DNA from: Paenibacillus sp. FSL H7-0326
GTDB taxonomy: Bacteria > Bacillota > Bacilli > Paenibacillales > Paenibacillaceae
DNA: 64,000 nucleotides
Assembly (NCBI RefSeq): GCF_001955535.1
Contig: NZ_MPVN01000006.1
Coordinates: forward strand, 1 to 64,000
Reading direction: 5' to 3'
The notes under the pieces are model-generated. The model ran no database searches. It was not told the origin of the DNA and saw nothing but the letters and a program-made list of their open reading frames with translations. Positions 42,300 through 51,438 of the stretch are shown here, in pieces. The position numbers and the translations under genes were made by a program. The stretch's first letter is position 1. Each line of letters starts with the position of its first letter.

Positions 42300-42515
42300 A
42301 TGGCATCTCGTTCTAACAATCTGGTAGTTCCACAAGCAACAGCAGCTCTTCAACAGCTTAAAATGGAAGCGGCTCAAGAACTGGGTGTAACCATTCCGGC
42401 TGACGGCTACTATGGTAACTACACTTCCCGTGAAACCGGTTCACTTGGTGGATACATCACAAAACGTCTTGTGCAATTAGCTGAACAACAACTGTCTGGC
42501 CGCAGCGGCATGTAA
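42300..42515 (+). CDS. alpha/beta-type small acid-soluble spore protein, copy 2
   Basis: 71-residue SASP; differs from copy 1 at only a few positions (MASRSNN versus [14 protein letters not shown] versus IPQDG, SGRSGM versus AGRQ at the end). It has the same [20 protein letters not shown] and [14 protein letters not shown] blocks. AAAGGAGA precedes ATG 42300; the frame extends 19 codons upstream without support. Terminator follows. Confidence 0.96.
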   Translation: MASRSNNLVVPQATAALQQLKMEAAQELGVTIPADGYYGNYTSRETGSLGGYITKRLVQLAEQQLSGRSGM

Positions 42516-42541
42516 CATAGACAGATATAATTTGAGGTCAT

Positions 42542-42577
42542 AAGCCTAGAGCGGCGCAAGCCGTTTTAGGCTTTTTG
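42542..42577 (+). terminator. intrinsic terminator of SASP copy 2
   Basis: AAGCCTA-CGGC pairs with GCCG-TAGGCTT around GCAA, followed by Ts. Confidence 0.9.
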
Positions 42578-42631
42578 TGTGTTAATCCCTTTGTGCTGAT
42601 TTTGCCTGAATAAACCGCTTTCCGTCAAGAA

Positions 42632-42658
42632 CAAAAAACGGCCTTCACAGGCCGTTTC
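42632..42658 (-). terminator. intrinsic terminator of the YfhP-like gene
   Basis: On the minus strand AAACGGCCT/AGGCCGTTT with a four-base loop, followed by TTTTTTG. Confidence 0.9.
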
Positions 42659-42670
42659 ATGTCAATCGTA

Positions 42671-43657
42671 CTAAATATTCGAGCTGATGGAGAGCTTCTT
42701 CTCCATTTTGTCTTCACTGAGCCAGCCGACGTAAGAGCTGATCGGCTCATAGTTTTTGTCCAAGACGACACAGGCGACAAAAGGATATTGCTTGCGATGC
42801 CGGTATCTGACATCCCCCCAACGGACAAAGTATCCGAAGCTCAGCTCTTCCACCTCTGCGACGGCAAAGGACGTGAAGTAGAGGAAGGCTTGAATATCAG
42901 GATGTTCTTTGGATTTAGCGACTGCCGGGTGGTCTGAAGAAACGGCGTGCTTTTTCCAAGTGAGCTCATTTCCGTCCAGCTTTCCGATTTCGTAGCTCCC
43001 ATCCACATGGGCTTTAACGACATGCCAGCGGTTCAAATGGATTGTCGGGATGACATAATATTTGTCGCTGGATTTGGAAGCAGGGTCCATCCGTCTGACA
43101 TGAGCCTTTCTGGCGAAGTGAACCCAAGTGCGCCAAATATAATAAAACGCTAAAAATATATACAGCACAGTGAAAATCTCAGCAGGGTGGAATACCCCGA
43201 AGGCCCACAGCAGGATGGCTGCGATATGGGTACCGAATAAAACCGGATCGAAGATGTGAATGATATTCCATGAGATCCACTTCTCCGTAATCGGCCGCAG
43301 CGCTTGTGTGCCGTAGGTGTTGAAGACATCTGTGAATACATGGACGCATACGGCGATTCCGGTCCAGAGAGCGACATGCCCGATTGGAACATCCCTGAAT
43401 AGAAGTGCAATGGCGGCAGTAATCAGCACAGTCCATATAGCAAGAAAAGGAAGCGAATGTGTAATGCCGCGATGGTTACGTATATAAACGGCATTGTTTT
43501 TCATACGAAGCGCCGTGTCGATATCAGGTGCTTGTGAACCAACGACGGTTCCGATCATAACGGCAAAGGCAAGCTCAGGATTAGCCGCAACTACCGGATC
43601 GACGTAGCTGAGTCCGGCAAGTCCTATGCCCATAACAAAATGTGTAGCGGTATCCAT
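42671..43657 (-). CDS. membrane-bound putative metal-dependent hydrolase (YfhP/YdjM family)
   Basis: 328 residues. An N-terminal membrane domain of four or five helices (1-180) carries the conserved polar motifs of the DUF457/YdjM family: MDTATHFVMGIGLA, GSQAPDIDT, NHRGITHSLPF and a HVFTDVFNTYGTQ segment with histidines and aspartates that could bind metal inside the membrane. A soluble C-terminal domain (about 200-328) is typical of the Bacillus YfhP branch. AAAGGAG precedes ATG 43657. The enzymatic function is only presumed from homology. Confidence 0.87.
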   Translation of the reverse strand: MDTATHFVMGIGLAGLSYVDPVVAANPELAFAVMIGTVVGSQAPDIDTALRMKNNAVYIRNHRGITHSLPFLAIWTVLITAAIALLFRDVPIGHVALWTGIAVCVHVFTDVFNTYGTQALRPITEKWISWNIIHIFDPVLFGTHIAAILLWAFGVFHPAEIFTVLYIFLAFYYIWRTWVHFARKAHVRRMDPASKSSDKYYVIPTIHLNRWHVVKAHVDGSYEIGKLDGNELTWKKHAVSSDHPAVAKSKEHPDIQAFLYFTSFAVAEVEELSFGYFVRWGDVRYRHRKQYPFVACVVLDKNYEPISSYVGWLSEDKMEKKLSISSNI

Positions 43658-43923
43658 CTAAGGTATTCTCCTTTGTTATTGGTATAAACGATAGCTGTAA
43701 TACTTGTTTTTCCTAAAAATGATCTGTTCAATTAGTAGATGCCCTATTCACACATCCTGTATTCGATGAAGTAAGATAAGCCATAAATTTAGATAAATTT
43801 GTCATATCCTATTCATATTTGCAAGATGAATGTCAAAGACTTTCTTTTTTTGTTGTGATAAAATTTAGTGCGGAGGCCATAATTCCCCTCCATATGACGC
43901 AAAGCAAGGAGGATTATAGAAGC

Positions 43924-44856
43924 GTGAGTAATCGATATCGAGCCTCTTCCGATACGGCAGCGCTCTCAACCCGGCAAACACCGCCGCAAGAGTCTGTCAC
44001 TTGGAGAGACTTCGTTACATTGGCTAAACCCGGCATCCTCCGGAGCAATCTTATTGCCGCTTTTGGCGGATATTGGCTTGCTTCTCAATGGGACATTGAC
44101 TACCTCAAAATGATAATAACCATGCTCGGAACGGTTCTCGTTATGGCTTCAGCCTGTGTGTTCAATAACTACTTTGATCGTGAGCTGGATAAAAAAATGG
44201 AACGCACACGGGATCGCGCACTTCCTACCGGGAAGCTTACTCCGCAGCTCGTGCTCGCTTATGCATTCATCCTGGGCATTGCCGGACTAGCCCTATTGTT
44301 TGCTTTTTCCGGCTGGCTGGCAGGTGTACTCGGCATATTTGGGATGCTCATATACGTAATTGTATATACGCTGTGGCTTAAGCGCTCCTCAACCTGGAGT
44401 ACTTCCATGGGAGGCTTCTCTGGAGCAGTGCCGCCTGTCATTGGATATGTTGCTGTGACGGGGACAGTAGACATGGGTGCGATTCTGCTCGGTGCCATGC
44501 TGTTTTTGTGGCAGCCGCCACATTTCTGGTCTCTTGCCATTCGCCGTTTGGAGGATTACAAGAATGCCGGCTATCCGCTGCTTCCGGTAGTAAAAGGAGT
44601 CCATCGTACCAAAATACAGATGCTTCCTTATTTGATTCTTCTGGTTCCCGTGCCGATATTAATGTATGTCTATGGATATACAGGCATCATTTTTGCGAGC
44701 GTATCCTTAGTACTGTCATTAATATGGCTGTTCCTCGGCGTTCAAGGCTTCTGGGCCAGAGACACCGATGCATGGGCCAAGAAGATGTTTTTCTTCTCCA
44801 TCAATTATTTAACCATTAGCTTTATTCTAATGATTATCGATACCGTACGCCAATAG
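43924..44856 (+). CDS. ctaB: protohaem IX farnesyltransferase (haem O synthase)
   Basis: Integral membrane prenyltransferase (310 residues from GTG 43924) attaching a farnesyl group to haem B for haem-copper oxidases. The first aspartate-rich motif is NNYFDRELDKKMERT with RALPTG. The second region contains WQPPHFWSLAI and YKNAGYPLLPVVKG. About eight or nine membrane helices. AAGGAGG eleven bases upstream selects GTG 43924; ATG 43894 lacks a good site. The Sco-type copper chaperone gene follows after a terminator, which supports an oxidase-assembly cluster. Confidence 0.94.
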   Translation: MSNRYRASSDTAALSTRQTPPQESVTWRDFVTLAKPGILRSNLIAAFGGYWLASQWDIDYLKMIITMLGTVLVMASACVFNNYFDRELDKKMERTRDRALPTGKLTPQLVLAYAFILGIAGLALLFAFSGWLAGVLGIFGMLIYVIVYTLWLKRSSTWSTSMGGFSGAVPPVIGYVAVTGTVDMGAILLGAMLFLWQPPHFWSLAIRRLEDYKNAGYPLLPVVKGVHRTKIQMLPYLILLVPVPILMYVYGYTGIIFASVSLVLSLIWLFLGVQGFWARDTDAWAKKMFFFSINYLTISFILMIIDTVRQ

Positions 44857-44923
44857 ATTCATTGCTGAGCCCGGTATGAACAGTAATTACACTTTCAGTG
44901 AAGAATTTAATCAATGAGCATAT

Positions 44924-44967
44924 AGGAGTCCCTGTCAAGCGTACCGTTGAAAGGACTCCTTCTTTTG
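44924..44967 (+). terminator. intrinsic terminator after ctaB
   Basis: AGGAGTCC pairs with GGACTCCT around a 21-base loop, followed by TCTTTTG. Confidence 0.78.
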
Positions 44968-45030
44968 TAAAGTTGGCTTCAAATTTATTACATGCTTTGG
45001 GGATAATGTAAGATGAGGAGAGAGAATATT

Positions 45031-45648
45031 ATGGCATTGCTTAGAAAATACATATGGACCTGGATATTGCTGCTGATTGCTGCAGCGATGGCTGGTTATC
45101 TAATCTATAATGCGCTTGATCTGGGGGAAGAAGCATTTCCGGTGGCAGGGGAAGTAACGGACTTTAGTATGGAAAATGTAGATGGGAGCAACGTTTCACT
45201 TGCGGATACAGAGGGGAAGGTACGGCTATTTTATTTCTATTTTACAAGCTGTCCGGACGTATGCCCGGTAACGACATTCTCCATGTCGCAAGTGCAGGAT
45301 TTGTTGAAGGAAGACGGTACTTTTGGCAGGGACGCGTCCTTTGTCTCCATCTCATTTGATCCGGAGGTGGACACGAGAGAGAAGATCAAGGAATTCGCTG
45401 ATCGCTTCAAGGCAGATTACTCAGGCTGGTATTTCTTGAGAGGGGATGCCGAACAGACGAAGCAGCTGGCAAGAGACTCTTTCAAGATTATTATCGAAGG
45501 AGACAAGGCAGATAACTTCGTCCATGCCAATTATATCGGTCTTGTGGATAAGGATAACAATCTTCGGAAGGTGTATAACGCATCAGATATGGAGGCGGCA
45601 GCTCCGGATGTTATCGCAAGAGATGTCAGGACACTGGTAAATGAGTAG
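45031..45648 (+). CDS. SCO1/SenC-family copper chaperone
   Basis: Membrane-anchored thioredoxin-fold protein of 205 residues that helps assemble the CuA centre of cytochrome c oxidase. One N-terminal helix (8-27) is followed by the SCO domain: CPDVCP with Cys74 and Cys78, and the copper-ligand histidine in FVHANYIGLVD. GAGGAGAGAG precedes ATG 45031. Near ctaB, consistent with aa3-type oxidase biogenesis. Confidence 0.93.
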   Translation: MALLRKYIWTWILLLIAAAMAGYLIYNALDLGEEAFPVAGEVTDFSMENVDGSNVSLADTEGKVRLFYFYFTSCPDVCPVTTFSMSQVQDLLKEDGTFGRDASFVSISFDPEVDTREKIKEFADRFKADYSGWYFLRGDAEQTKQLARDSFKIIIEGDKADNFVHANYIGLVDKDNNLRKVYNASDMEAAAPDVIARDVRTLVNE

Positions 45649-45660
45649 AGCTTCCTTCGA

Positions 45661-46002
45661 CTAGAATACCTCTGGATAAATAATAAAAGCCTCAAGGCCC
45701 GCTTTCTCCAGCTGTGCGACCAGATACTCATCAGGTGTACCCTCGACACCCGCATAACCTCTTCTCGTATATATTTGCTCTGCATCGGGAAAGGTGTCGC
45801 GCAGCATGGCCCTTATTCGTTTGCCTGAACTATCATTGTCCATGAACAGATACACTTCATCATCCTGAACGCGCTTGCGAAGCGTCTCCAGCTTCTCACT
45901 GTTGAGCGTACCGAAAGTGCATAGGATGGATATTTCGGGATCGAGCAGCCTGCGGAGCTTGCTGCGGTCGTTCTTACCTTCAACAATGACATGAATCGGC
46001 AT
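45661..46002 (-). CDS. Toprim-domain protein
   Basis: Single Toprim domain, 113 residues. The glutamate motif is VIVEGKNDRSKL and the DxD motif is FMDNDSSGKRIR, the metal site of topoisomerase/primase and ribonuclease M5-like nucleases. It is a stand-alone form of the YusF type; substrate unknown. AGAGGTGAAG supports ATG 46002. Ends 12 bp from the convergent SCO gene. Confidence 0.85.
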   Translation of the reverse strand: MPIHVIVEGKNDRSKLRRLLDPEISILCTFGTLNSEKLETLRKRVQDDEVYLFMDNDSSGKRIRAMLRDTFPDAEQIYTRRGYAGVEGTPDEYLVAQLEKAGLEAFIIYPEVF

Positions 46003-46089
46003 CGTATGCTTCACCTCTAGTATGTTAAATATCGAAATTCCCCGGGAAATGTTTGTTTATATTTTAGCGCAATTTTGGAATTTGATGCA

Positions 46090-46120
46090 AAAAAGGTCTG
46101 CCGTAACGGCAGGCCTCTTT
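46090..46120 (-). terminator. intrinsic terminator of the MFS gene
   Basis: Minus strand AGGCCTGCCG/CGGCAGACCT with TAA loop, followed by TTTTTTG. Confidence 0.88.
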
Positions 46121-46142
46121 ATGTATGCTTCCCATCGGATCC

Positions 46143-47303
46143 TTAAACATGCTTGGCTTCCGGATGGGACAGAGTAGACGCTTTAAACTTGTTAGGGAAT
46201 GGAAGGAGGAGCAGTCCAAGCATTAGCACAATAAATGCAAGAAAGTACGGTGATACGTCCATACGAATTTGTCCTGCAGCGATCGGTCCGACGAAGGAGC
46301 CGAGTGAAGTGGCTATCGACTGGATAGAGAACACTCTGCCAAGCCGCACACCTTGACTAAGCTGAACAAGCATGGAAGCCAGTGCAGGAAAGATAATTCC
46401 TTTGGAAGTACCCAGAATAAACAGAATCAGCCACAACGGAATTTGGGGTGCAGCGGCCATAAGAAAGAAGCTGAACGCCATGAGCAAAACACCGCTTGCC
46501 AGCCTCAGGGTTGGTGAATAGCGATTGAGAAAGAGCATACTCAGCGTCCCGAGAGCACCAAGACTGATGATCGAAAATAACAGACCCGTAGATAGGATGG
46601 AGGCCGACCCGCTGCCTCTAAGCGGCAGTTCAAAGAAAAGAATGCCTTGAGCACATGCGACAACCAGCGGGAGTACGAAAAAACGCCATGAAATCGGAAA
46701 GAAGCGACGATTCGGGCTGTCTTCTGTCGGTGCAGGTGGTGAATTTGCTGCACTCGTTTTTACAGCCGGGAGTGTGAAGTATGCCATAATTCCGGTAATG
46801 ATCAGCAGGATACCGAGACTCTGGAAGGTGCCTGAGAAGCCGATACCTGCGACGATAAATGCTCCTGCAGCCGGAGAGACAACAGAAGCTAAAGTGTGAA
46901 CCACGCCATGCCCAGACATATATTTGCCCTGTGTGATGGGATCCGATGACAGCTGGGCAAGAAGAGTCATACAGGCTGGAGACAGAAAAGCAAGCACAAA
47001 GCCGCTGATGGCCCGGAGGGCAAGCAGCTGCCAAGGCGTAACGACTTGGGATTGCAGGAGCAGTACGATTCCAGCTGCAGTTAAACTGAAGATGATATAC
47101 CGCCGGCTTCCGTGCTTGTCAATCTGGGTGCCTGCAATGAGATTACCAGGCAGATGGGTAAGCGAGTAGATCCCCATCATCCAGCCTATAAATGTAGGTA
47201 CGGCTCCAAGTGAGAGCGCAAAGGGTGTAAGTATCGGATATTGAGCATGCAAATCAAAAAAGGCGAGAAAAAGAAAAAGATAGAGCCATACGGCCGTTTT
47301 CAA
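46143..47303 (-). CDS. major facilitator superfamily transporter
   Basis: Membrane transporter of about 386 residues with twelve hydrophobic segments in two halves, separated by a polar loop near residues 180-205. The GTQIDKHGSRRY loop between helices 2 and 3 is the MFS signature region. Resembles sugar or drug effluxers; substrate unknown. The frame opens upstream at 47345, but AAAAAGGAGGT stands eight bases before TTG 47303, the preferred start. Confidence 0.85.
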   Translation of the reverse strand: MKTAVWLYLFLFLAFFDLHAQYPILTPFALSLGAVPTFIGWMMGIYSLTHLPGNLIAGTQIDKHGSRRYIIFSLTAAGIVLLLQSQVVTPWQLLALRAISGFVLAFLSPACMTLLAQLSSDPITQGKYMSGHGVVHTLASVVSPAAGAFIVAGIGFSGTFQSLGILLIITGIMAYFTLPAVKTSAANSPPAPTEDSPNRRFFPISWRFFVLPLVVACAQGILFFELPLRGSGSASILSTGLLFSIISLGALGTLSMLFLNRYSPTLRLASGVLLMAFSFFLMAAAPQIPLWLILFILGTSKGIIFPALASMLVQLSQGVRLGRVFSIQSIATSLGSFVGPIAAGQIRMDVSPYFLAFIVLMLGLLLLPFPNKFKASTLSHPEAKHV

Positions 47304-47411
47304 ACGAACTGCACCTCCTTTTTCGAGTCGAACAAGCATAACCACACATGATATACTTGTACGCTGGACAAACGGGTCTTATACCGTTTTTTTCCACAAG
47401 CTCGCGCTTAT

Positions 47412-47441
47412 ATGACAGGGATATCGGTAATCATGTATAAT
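47412..47441 (+). promoter_or_regulatory. sigma-A-like promoter of the envelope cluster
   Basis: ATGACA (47412-47417), 18-bp spacer, TATAAT (47436-47441). It is 113 bp before the first gene of the 47.5-55.6 kb cluster; the leader contains a tiny open frame MKTQS with a GGAG site. Confidence 0.6.
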
Positions 47442-47554
47442 ATTCGGGAGATTGAACCAAGAGCAAGGCAGGAGTAACCTCGATGAAGACACAATCTTAA
47501 ATTGACCGATAAAGTGGTACAGAACTAGAGTGTGAAAAAAAGGTGGTCAAGTGG

Positions 47555-47989
47555 ATGGATATTGAAATATGGAAAGAGTTTATTTCGCAAAATTGGCTTG
47601 TTATCGTGATTGCGCTGATTCTGTTGTTCGTCGTTATTAATGTGCTGAGGACTATGCTCAAATGGGCCATTGTCGTCGTGATTGTTGCGGCACTTATCAT
47701 CTATAGCGGTGTTTCATTTGAACAGATTAGAACAGTCGTCACTGATGTTGGTGCCAGCACGATGGATACGCTTCGAACAGAGGCCGCGGAGCTCATGCAG
47801 AAGGAAGCGGAAAAAGCGGAGTATACAGTGAATCCGGACGGTACCTTCACCATAACAAGTCCGAATGTTGAAGTGAGCGGCAAGCAGGGCGAGGATAAGG
47901 TTAAAGTGTCTGTCCGCGGCATATCGCTCGGGGAGTGGAGTGTTAACGATACGGTTCAATTGTTTATGGAAACCGCTCAGAATCAATAG
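47555..47989 (+). CDS. hypothetical membrane protein of the PBP cluster
   Basis: 144 residues, family not recognised. A long hydrophobic stretch (about 14-55, two helices) is followed by a short amphipathic helix (VVTDVGASTMDTLRTEAAEL) and a beta-rich external or cytoplasmic tail (90-144; VNPDGTFTITSPNVEVSG). AGGTGG precedes ATG 47555, with GTG 47543 as alternative. Followed 49 bp later by the CvpA-transglutaminase gene, so it is probably part of the same transcript and envelope function. Confidence 0.72.
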   Translation: MDIEIWKEFISQNWLVIVIALILLFVVINVLRTMLKWAIVVVIVAALIIYSGVSFEQIRTVVTDVGASTMDTLRTEAAELMQKEAEKAEYTVNPDGTFTITSPNVEVSGKQGEDKVKVSVRGISLGEWSVNDTVQLFMETAQNQ

Positions 47990-48038
47990 CTGCGTTTTTA
48001 GTTTTAGAGCTTTAGATAGGCAAGAAAGCAGGTGAATT

Positions 48039-49178
48039 ATGATTGATGCTTGGATAGGGAGCGTGAAGGAGGGGAACCTCATTACGCTTGTTCTAATGAT
48101 GATTATCCTTATATCGCTGTTGCAGGGCTTTATCCGGGGAGCTTCTCGTTCGGCAGGCACACTGGTGAACCTGATTACAGAGGGTGTGTTCACCATCGTC
48201 GGAATCGCAGGTGCTTTCCTGCTATCCTTGAAGCTGTCTCCTGCGGTACAGTCATGGCTATCGGGCTACAGTGAGGCGATGCCGGATCGCGATTTAAACA
48301 CATGGGAGCAAATATATTACACCGTCATTACGGCACTGGCTGATTTTCCGCTGCTGCGGTTTGCTGTGCTGTTCGTTATCAGTTACAGCATCATTCGTTC
48401 CATTCTAAGTCTGATCGGCGGGTTCATCAGAGGAATTCCATCCGGTGAAGCTCGCCGCAATCCAGGCTTTCTCAGCCGATTAATGGGGGCGGGCTTCGGT
48501 GCTGTCGTTGGAGCAGCAAGATGCGTATTGGTTATTGCACTGCTGTTCATTGTAGTCAGTCTGTATCCTAGCAGTTCTTTCAGCAATTATGTAGAGTCAT
48601 CACCGATGTATCAGCAAGGAGCGAAATCCGTAATAGAGCCCATATCCGGGACTCTGATTAAGGACAAGCTTCCGGTTATCAGCCAGGCTGCTCAGAAGGA
48701 ATTTAACGGCATGATGCAGCGCAGATATGAGGTCATTGACCGCAATATTCCTGAGGATATCGAAGGAGCTGCGGCTAAGATTGTGGAGGGTGCTGCTACA
48801 GATGAGCAGAAGGCAAGAGAGCTCTATCAATGGGTAGGAACCCGAGTTGAGTACGATTATGGAAAAGTCGAGGATTACGAGCAGCGCGGCATATGGAATG
48901 AGCAGACGCCTCAAGATACCTTCGATACGATGATGGGGGTATGTATTGACTACGCGAGGCTCTATGCGGTAATGGCTCGTTCACAGGATCTCGAGGTGAG
49001 AGTCGTTACAGGCCTTGGTTACAACGGTCAAGGCGGCTATGGGGCTCATGCCTGGAATGAAGTATACCTGAGTGAACAGGATACTTGGGTCCCTCTTGAT
49101 CCGACATGGGCAAGCAGCGGTGACTGGTTCAATCCGCCTCATTTTTATGACACCCATATCAAAGATCAGACTGTCTAA
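48039..49178 (+). CDS. CvpA-like membrane domain fused to a transglutaminase-like domain
   Basis: 379 residues. The N-terminal half (1-175) has four helices with CvpA-family motifs: a glycine-rich LLQGFIRGASRSAGTLVNLI near the first helix and FLSRLMGAGFGAVVGAARCV before the last. The C-terminal half (about 235-375) is a transglutaminase-like fold with a full catalytic triad: Cys302 (GVCIDYARL), His338 (AHAWNEVY) and Asp354 (LDPTW). The triad may cleave or cross-link peptides outside the membrane. It precedes three class B PBPs, implying cell-wall work. The ribosome site AAAGCAGGTG is moderate. Confidence 0.85.
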   Translation: MIDAWIGSVKEGNLITLVLMMIILISLLQGFIRGASRSAGTLVNLITEGVFTIVGIAGAFLLSLKLSPAVQSWLSGYSEAMPDRDLNTWEQIYYTVITALADFPLLRFAVLFVISYSIIRSILSLIGGFIRGIPSGEARRNPGFLSRLMGAGFGAVVGAARCVLVIALLFIVVSLYPSSSFSNYVESSPMYQQGAKSVIEPISGTLIKDKLPVISQAAQKEFNGMMQRRYEVIDRNIPEDIEGAAAKIVEGAATDEQKARELYQWVGTRVEYDYGKVEDYEQRGIWNEQTPQDTFDTMMGVCIDYARLYAVMARSQDLEVRVVTGLGYNGQGGYGAHAWNEVYLSEQDTWVPLDPTWASSGDWFNPPHFYDTHIKDQTV

Positions 49179-49226
49179 ATAGGCTGCCGGGTATATTTCG
49201 GAATAGCAGGAAAGGGTAGTAGCATA

Positions 49227-51281
49227 ATGAACAAAGAGGAGATGGCTTCGTATCTTGGTCAGCAAACAAACCATGAGAAAAGTTTCAGCTTTCGCTTAAA
49301 TGTGTTTTTTCTTGCGACATTTCTTATTTTTACCGTATTGATTGTAAGATTGGCCTATTTGCAGCTGGTGCAGGGACCGACAATGCAGAAGGAAGAAGCC
49401 AATATTGCAACAAAAAGCGTGTCGATTGCGCCCATTCGCGGAACGATCTTCGATTCGACAGGCGAGAACAAAATTGCTTATTCTTCATCCACTCAATCCT
49501 TGTACATGAGCTTGGACAAGAATTATAGTCTTGAAGAGAACAAGGCTGAGCTAAGCAGTATCATTTCCGAGCTTAAAGCGGTATTTGATGAATATGGCGA
49601 TCCAGAAACGACTATGACTGCACAGGGAATTGAAGAAGCGCTTGATATTACGTATCGACAAAATTACGGATATACGCCTAGGCGAATCAAAACCGATTTG
49701 ACAAACGAGGAGATTGCCTATTTCTTGTCTCATAAAGAGGATTTCCCGGGTGTTGAAGTGGTAGAAGAGAATATTCGCCATTATGACAAGGACACGGTTG
49801 CAGTACAGACCGTTGGGTACATGAAGCCCTTCCGTTCGGTGATTGATCCAGAGTATGGCATTGATTTCTATATTCAAGCCAAGGAAGAGGAGGACCCGGC
49901 GCTCCAATATCTTGATAATGAAGAGGTCGGATATGATGGAGTGGAGCTGATGTTCCAGGAGGAGCTTCGCGGCACGAAAGGACTGAAGACCTTCCCGGTG
50001 GACTCGCAGAATCGGATCTCGGGTGAATCGACATTGACCCCGCCTGACAAGGGTAATAATGTGTGGCTGTCGATTAACAAAGATGTGCAGATGGCAACCG
50101 AACAGGCCATAATGGATCAGCTGGAATATTTGCAGACAACTAGCAATCCTGCCGTCTATGCACCCAACGCCAAAACCGGCTTTGCCGTTGCCATGGAAGT
50201 AGATACGGGGCAGATTGTTGCGATGGCAAGCATGCCTGACTACGACTCTAATGTGTGGTCAGAGGGCAGTAAAACCCAGGAAGAAATTAATAAGATATCA
50301 CCGTTCTCCTCCAATGGAGCCATTCGTGAAGTGTATCAATCGTATGGAAGCCAGGAGGAGAGCTATAAGCATCCTTCTTCTACCGTGCTGCTCGGTTCTG
50401 TTATTAAGCCGCTGTCGGTATTGATTGGATTGAATGAAGGACTGTTTACCACCTCGACGATCTATAACGATACGGGAGCAGGCAAGTTCGGGAAGAAGGG
50501 ATATGAATCAACGGTACGTAATTCGAGTGGTCACGTATATGGTCAAATCGACCCCGCCTCTGCCATCGAACATTCGTCCAATGCCTTTATGATTGAGATG
50601 GTAGCCAATAAGCTGTTTGATAAATACAACACCGGTGGTGTGGAAGTATGGGACAGCTATATGAAGCAGTTTGGGCTTGGTGTCAGTACGGAAAGCGGTC
50701 TGCCTGGTGAGCAGGATGGGTTGCGCGAGTATATCCATGAGCAGGAAACCACCGGTACACAATCAGCTTTGGCTTACGCTTCATTTGGTCAGCAGGGTAA
50801 GTATACAACACTGCAGCTGGCTCAATATACGGTTATGCTGGCGAATGAAGGGAAACGATTAAAGCCCCAAATTGCCAGCAAGATAACTGATGAGGATGGG
50901 AATGTCGTCAAGGAGTTCGGAGCAGAAATCTTGAACACCGTCGAGATGGATGATGCTTACTGGGACGAAATCAAACAAGGGATGAACAGTAATGTTCAAG
51001 GCTTTGATAACTTCCCTTATGATTATGCTCGTAAGACAGGAACCTCCCAACAGAATGTAGGTGGAGTAGATGTTGAAAACGGCGTGTTCATTACCTTCGC
51101 TCCTCGTGACAATCCGAAGCTGGCGATTGCTGTCGTTATACCGGAAGGGAAATTTGGCTCCAACAGTGCTGCGCCGGTAGCAAGGAAGATTTATGATGCC
51201 TATGACAAATACATTGGACTGGACGGTACGCCTAAGGGAAATGAGGCAGCCGAACAGGATGAAGAGCAGAGCACTAATTAA
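49227..51281 (+). CDS. class B penicillin-binding protein, tandem copy 1
   Basis: Peptidoglycan DD-transpeptidase of 684 residues, PBP2/PbpA/PbpH type. One membrane helix (about 24-46) is followed by the dimerisation domain with RGTIFD (71-76), then the transpeptidase. Motifs: S391-V-I-K394 (SVIK), S450-S451-N452, K603-T604-G605 (KTGTS). Its catalytic tetrad is SVIK, not the STVK of the two neighbours. No PASTA domains. GAAAGGG precedes ATG 49227. A terminator separates it from copy 2. Confidence 0.93.
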   Translation: MNKEEMASYLGQQTNHEKSFSFRLNVFFLATFLIFTVLIVRLAYLQLVQGPTMQKEEANIATKSVSIAPIRGTIFDSTGENKIAYSSSTQSLYMSLDKNYSLEENKAELSSIISELKAVFDEYGDPETTMTAQGIEEALDITYRQNYGYTPRRIKTDLTNEEIAYFLSHKEDFPGVEVVEENIRHYDKDTVAVQTVGYMKPFRSVIDPEYGIDFYIQAKEEEDPALQYLDNEEVGYDGVELMFQEELRGTKGLKTFPVDSQNRISGESTLTPPDKGNNVWLSINKDVQMATEQAIMDQLEYLQTTSNPAVYAPNAKTGFAVAMEVDTGQIVAMASMPDYDSNVWSEGSKTQEEINKISPFSSNGAIREVYQSYGSQEESYKHPSSTVLLGSVIKPLSVLIGLNEGLFTTSTIYNDTGAGKFGKKGYESTVRNSSGHVYGQIDPASAIEHSSNAFMIEMVANKLFDKYNTGGVEVWDSYMKQFGLGVSTESGLPGEQDGLREYIHEQETTGTQSALAYASFGQQGKYTTLQLAQYTVMLANEGKRLKPQIASKITDEDGNVVKEFGAEILNTVEMDDAYWDEIKQGMNSNVQGFDNFPYDYARKTGTSQQNVGGVDVENGVFITFAPRDNPKLAIAVVIPEGKFGSNSAAPVARKIYDAYDKYIGLDGTPKGNEAAEQDEEQSTN

Positions 51282-51294
51282 TATTTAATGGGAT

Positions 51295-51341
51295 GAAACA
51301 GTATGTCTTGAAAGGTTCATATAAGGCATACTGTTTCTTTG
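51295..51341 (+). terminator. intrinsic terminator after PBP copy 1
   Basis: GAAACAGTATG pairs with CATACTGTTTC; short TTTG tail. Confidence 0.78.
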
Positions 51342-51438
51342 TCGTTTAATGACGAAACTGTAACCAGCAAAGAGGAAATTTATTGTCCGATTATGGTAGA
51401 ATGGAATACAGCAAAAGAAACACAAAGCGAGGTATCGT

